IMG/VR virus record: IMGVR_UViG_3300025131_000540
Coordinates: 1 to 20,594 of that record
From: a virus
DNA length: 20,594 bases
Strand: one strand, 5' to 3'
Below, piece after piece: positions 20,101 through 20,594 of this stretch. Numbering within the stretch: the stretch's first letter is position 1; every line of letters starts with the position of its first letter. The notes under the pieces were generated by a model. That model searched no databases. It saw nothing but the letters and a program-made list of their open reading frames with translations, and was not told the DNA's origin. Position numbers and translations under genes: made by a program.

Positions 20101-20594
20101 CGGACACGCCCTACAACCACGCGATTCCCACTGCATATTCTCAAAGTAACGCCGGCGCCATCGCACTGGGCGAAATCCCGATGCTCACCTCGACCTTCCC
20201 AACGTCGGGGTCTCTTATGCCCGTTCGCAATACTGCACCTGACCTTAAAACCTTTGAATCTGATTACGCCACATCTTTTAACACTCTTAATCTGGGTCGT
20301 AATGGACCTTATGGACATCCCACGTGGAAACAGATAAGAACCGGTGAGCACAAAGTTGCGCGTCAATTGCGCAAGGAGAACAAGATCGGCGTTCTTATAC
20401 CCCCGGCGCCAACTAAGTCTCGCCGTGGTCTACAACAAGGCAAGCAAGCCAACAAATTTGTGGATTATACCGAAATGCCGGTCGTTTACGATACCGCCAA
20501 GCCCATTGAGTTTGTATTCGAAGATCGTGCCGGCGGAAACAAAGACAACGATCTGAGACTCAAGGTTAGTTATCAGAATAACATGGACTATTTC
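11139..20594 (+). CDS. Giant baseplate/tail adhesin with five LamG modules (3'-partial, at least 3,152 aa)
   Basis: A single frame without stops runs from the ATG at 11139 past the right edge. TTAGGA lies unusually close to the ATG, but MSFKTLFDKANAASS and the following ESVGYHTEDMKKEARFIPRV read as a genuine N terminus. Order of parts by residue: scaffold 1-150; LamG-1 first part about 154-275; nested LamG-2 about 276-537; LamG-1 remainder 539 to about 650; tail-protein-I-like section from about 731, with YKSKGTEKSFRNLIRCFG at 848-865; a long beta-rich scaffold, with WWK- and Cys-containing residues near 1467-1520; LamG-3 about 1808-2010; LamG-4 about 2240-2485; LamG-5 about 2760-2980; and a C-terminal scaffold with LGRNGPYGHPTWKQIR at 3052-3067. 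LamG evidence is the recurring W(H/Y/F)H(V/I/Y) strand, then (K)xYx(D/N)G, then W...LYNxG and L(V/I/L)(A/S)WY. Likely role: baseplate-attached host receptor binding. Confidence 0.9.
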   Translation, partial: MSFKTLFDKANAASSLSNKSAQDIGAEVESVGYHTEDMKKEARFIPRVDFSRPENFARYGSAEEYYQQSLERIWETYPYDGSLKEKLQWENDSTEIDLHIFDNLYPRTNGYINFSAKGWGSLQGSKRDGYGLSDGREYIYFKGGPHPSTDSTTSLSTKFTGSNYYEPDANRASNLHFDLKNKGTTVEFWLKKERFDPDSTEKEVIFDLWNGEAPGSSDYGRFRIELTGATDGVGPFRVTVMSGTTGVINASVAATAFTTASVADNAWHHYALSLKTPQSTTAQKSVLFEASTSDRINIGASWESPIGGETSAARPFTLAAWVYIDPDTTEATPMVLSFGHNRTFKYNLSTGKFEFVIRDDSLSYTTATTTNIISKGQWHHVVATYSGGSTYGDGVGTMKIYIDGVHETSAPTTETSAKAIVASTGYIGGWGTPSHSNFWDGYIDEVTIWSAALTAAEVTAVYNNGIPSSPTATGMPSSLLSWYQMGDNANDSLDGTTSASSTNKIVDKKGGRDGYSDNGSMAANQIVSYSAANSSLKTKFYVDGNLNKEDLFSTGLLSLDSSNINEVSGALRAYIGALITSPSASSAPQYAGKLSASLDEFRYWKAQRSSKDIGRFWFDQVGGGTNTDPEPFTDTQISVNTNLGVYFKFNEGIVGNTSTDSIVLDYSGRVSNGAWTGYSAGSRNTGSAIVESSAATKEFKDPIIYSGHTDVVNLQNSLSISGSDHDVGNNALIYNSIPTWITEEDTAGQKHLKQLTQIMASYFDTLHLQIESLNSLKDVQYVSGSDKPLPFAAKLLDSHGFISPEIFLDADVLEKLADRSEDRLYDKSLSDIKNIIYQNIYNNLTFIYKSKGTEKSFRNLIRCFGIDDELIKLKLYAKNTDFEFRENRRILSVANKFVNFNTGLNTNATVFSFKESGNPDTTGIIPEVAALTDGFAFTLETDLFFPKKREITNPAYFNTNVISSSLFGIHGTLDAATASTDTTWPVAFSTSSWTTNEAVNFQVYAVRDELKSRNVRFVLTGTAGGEVPRLESDLYEDTYNDVNWNLSVRIKPENYPLTTLKNTFNTGHYTVELHGIKAQSGEITDTFTISGSVLSASNSFITGSRRVFAGAHRTNFTGAVLQSSDVKLEACRFWLDYVEDTALRNHVLDSENHGPLQPSEYAFPFEVSGAYNDLKKADTLAFNWEFSANTGSNASGEFIIADETSGSATIANNRFGVLGPIVGKQYSGKGYGFEASSTSPISKESVVVSRLNELETIAPAEMISVLSTEDQQVFKIDSRPVNYFFSFEKSMYNTISEEIVNYFGTLKDFNNVIGSPVERFRGRYKSMGVLRQRFFEKIKNDEIDFDKFYEFYKWFDSSLSFMLGQLVPASADFAENVRTIVENHALERNKYRNKVPFLDKESTVFETNLFSNVDYGEAVSSPDDDAQGTGFYPPQAPSRRVAGLSTAGYVDKWKYVHAPPDASEDEKYLWWKHKAEKECNTGLWGDGDIRVCESRTKIADTMGSADAREKARCYRFSVAGNYSLGGVGLSFNKRPNFVFNATAPFGRVVSGTEAIENIIVAKASEVETLLDTMDEFYPSYKQRLGFQADPDINKNNSSDAKTNGTIIAPFSLYSSSVTTGYNEELGNLFKSGVTITNLHHDLVYDNTLPAQGPFTERFVGGRKHRHTPINQGSDGIYTRAEGWRIQFGGVSSSAGGTFTSSLAMIPPDSRGASSISSIPTAYKFRDETAKRPVNIKNILMTTASADTALSGVLVHGPIGNYQKNYQVVQTTGRTTNDPFFQDQSFDFARYPETLATRGRFPLAPQGGKSVHFDGGNDYIEAGVAGGSDWEAAVGGAGAAAKPVSFSMWLNADSLPSGYWIFKLGDTSTPTYSMQINSSKLRFVVGKSGTDPYVFSSTISAGTWYHVVVTLAAGTGNKPNMYINGALDNGTLGSATSDNIAIADILRIGDAALCYDGYICDFAVWGKELSAAEASTIYSAGGRINLRHIGSDSRTGGLNPTPNGLIAWYPLGDDSRDANDGTFHDQMGFANGTANNFSEPTNADSGISPEFPPYSAYGSLIENPRGNLDYELPNRTGANSNQSVIVNRFSAGGAGYEVNSPGYMDPAHEEMSVYNASPYRSPRTLNFGNTGSLGQVYGELSGTIQVRDQIGRPRGLRQLSRLHSGRFGADGVFGEVVPQTYVTVPSYHKTNRNAKVVMKEVTGHAAKFDSPYESGVGYALGTVASGAIGGAAYGSTLYNAYMNFTPNPVSNWSMATWLYIDANSPNMPPSGDVSSTPSLGRHNVFAVTVDNGQEKTSLYYNQSDDKMVWHYSGSENGLIECAGAAPLNRWFHIALVRKQGLNNSTIDEKFLRMYINGVEDWQLRITGSGTGILQVPLQVNSQLSLGASGDGGTPLRTFNATSSYPWIGSMSEMVWYVHRSLTTTPIQSLYNGGYTFDLFDSSMVKQASTETVRQEYNELGLPHPSTSGSYPTDLLTNLVAYYRFHQFSGSQIGGTDTSYGYSDNPARHDGADAWNTLGVLNAIQKWFTGSYPTYPVKETRNATMPLSSVYLNGNVKFESTNSPKYVQRSIQYDNLFVQHPIPRSVQQYSWVTSSLQSHPAYRPIPAQDTFYDLQAPSCIKATSLEGIATHGDAFSRGPRIQRVNTTRWGRPTPVTGSDRLMFFGREPLHVGLNTMIVDPVDTSLHIQGATVVEPPTGDPTPEWPATLTPRRLGGPQTVPTNYEATPVISSRDGQHFNNVWGTTYFGHIYEWDALIGTGSTNANQMSWTWWMRRDGPGKNAYNYNTVHQYSTPAHWPRIFNFGNSNMYGSVRAQPGTFFTTVDDDGYLSLYASNFSTATGSWVVCDETGGSTIENGKWYHVVMTYDGSSASNNPIFYVNGRKYTVSGSAIGGSGGNIACRTRPTGSYVGLSSNFTDMTVGNSSYYAGYGLGTVQGTWDGMFADLAVWNTILNDSQAAALYNNGAATNIKQLLPEDLVAWYRFSPGAGDRADTPYNHAIPTAYSQSNAGAIALGEIPMLTSTFPTSGSLMPVRNTAPDLKTFESDYATSFNTLNLGRNGPYGHPTWKQIRTGEHKVARQLRKENKIGVLIPPAPTKSRRGLQQGKQANKFVDYTEMPVVYDTAKPIEFVFEDRAGGNKDNDLRLKVSYQNNMDYF
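11885..11928 (+). repeat. Short direct repeat, 14 bp twice at 30-bp spacing
   Basis: CGCTTCAGTTGCCG occurs at 11885-11898 and 11915-11928, giving the repeated peptide ASVA in LamG-1. The spacing is ten codons and in frame. It ends about 35 bases before the point where the nested LamG module begins. It may be a slippage duplication; a role in module insertion is speculative. Confidence 0.7.
11964..12750 (+). other. Nested LamG module (LamG-2) inserted inside LamG-1
   Basis: This in-frame segment encodes a complete LamG fold: SVLFEASTSDRINIG opening, FTLAAWVYID, WHHVVATYSG at 378-387, KIYIDG at 399-404, DEVTIWSAAL, VYNNG at 461-465 and LLSWYQMGDN at 479-488. It sits between WHHYALSLK (267-275) and KFYVDG (539-544) of the outer LamG, which are adjacent strands in an uninterrupted domain. 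Parts are visibly GC-richer than neighbouring stretches: 12361-12420 has 41 G/C of 60, whereas 13621-13680 has 10 of 60. Boundaries are accurate to perhaps 10 codons. Confidence 0.75.
16200..16226 (+). other. Paired homopolymer G tracts (G7 and G6) in the giant adhesin gene
   Basis: A run of seven G (16200-16206) and a run of six G (16221-16226) lie within 27 bases inside the coding sequence, encoding GGV and GGT. A one-base slip at the first tract leads to a TAG at 16235 (one alternative frame) or 16243 (the other), truncating the protein near residue 1,700 before LamG-3. The tracts are seen directly; any role as a contingency locus is inference. Confidence 0.6.

Noticed and set aside
20007-20366. 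Minus-strand open frame of about 119 codons near the right edge
   Set aside because: It is fully opposite the giant adhesin frame and has an Arg/Cys-rich composition typical of a shadow frame.
11139-20594. Several separate genes instead of one giant gene
   Set aside because: Reading the frame line by line showed no stop from 11139 to 20594, and internal ATGs lack convincing gene-start context.
1-20594. CRISPR array, tRNA genes, insertion sequence or attachment site
   Set aside because: No regularly spaced repeats, cloverleaf-like segments, transposase frames or terminal inverted repeats were found; coding frames cover nearly everything.

Overview
The window is a plus-strand structural (tail/baseplate) module from a tailed dsDNA virus, most likely a phage with a contractile tail. 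The case rests on two adjacent, recognisable baseplate wedge proteins: a gp25/GPW-like protein at 7416-7817 and a gp6/baseplate-J-like protein at 7838-9631. Around them are very large, tightly packed virion-type genes with almost no spacers. I see no tRNA, rRNA, insertion sequence, integrase or CRISPR array, and no credible minus-strand gene. The mix of AT-rich core sequence and GC-richer patches, together with the lectin-like modules, fits an environmental (perhaps marine) phage with a large genome. The host cannot be read from this sequence.

Layout: (1) 50-640, a protein with D-Ala-D-Ala-peptidase (M15/LAS)-like zinc motifs in an unusual order; its frame is open to the left edge. (2) 655-1647, an unnamed 330-residue virion-type protein with a beta-rich middle and an HTHH motif. 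(3) 1650-7343, an unrecognised 1,897-residue protein with one strong hydrophobic segment near its C terminus. (4) 7344-7415, the only real spacer, with a perfect palindrome, a T4-late-promoter-like TATAAAT motif and a good ribosome binding site. (5) 7416-9631, the two wedge proteins. (6) 9632-11128, a DNRLRE-type beta-sandwich protein. (7) 11139 to beyond the right edge, one uninterrupted frame of at least 3,152 codons.

The last gene is the most interesting object. It starts with a baseplate-type N-terminal region and has a middle section resembling phage tail protein I. At least five laminin-G/concanavalin-A-like (LamG) modules are spread along it, and a conserved-looking C-terminal scaffold reappears after the last LamG. 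One LamG module lies inside another: the first LamG fold breaks after its WHHYALSLK strand and resumes about 260 residues later at KFYVDG, with a complete second LamG between. This points to an adhesin that gained binding modules by insertion into an older baseplate scaffold.

Inferred teamwork: the gp25- and gp6-like proteins form the wedge ring. The giant LamG protein and the DNRLRE protein probably sit at the baseplate rim and bind cell-surface glycans or proteins. The M15-like protein may cut peptidoglycan locally. The 330- and 1,897-residue proteins are probably further baseplate or tail components of unknown role.
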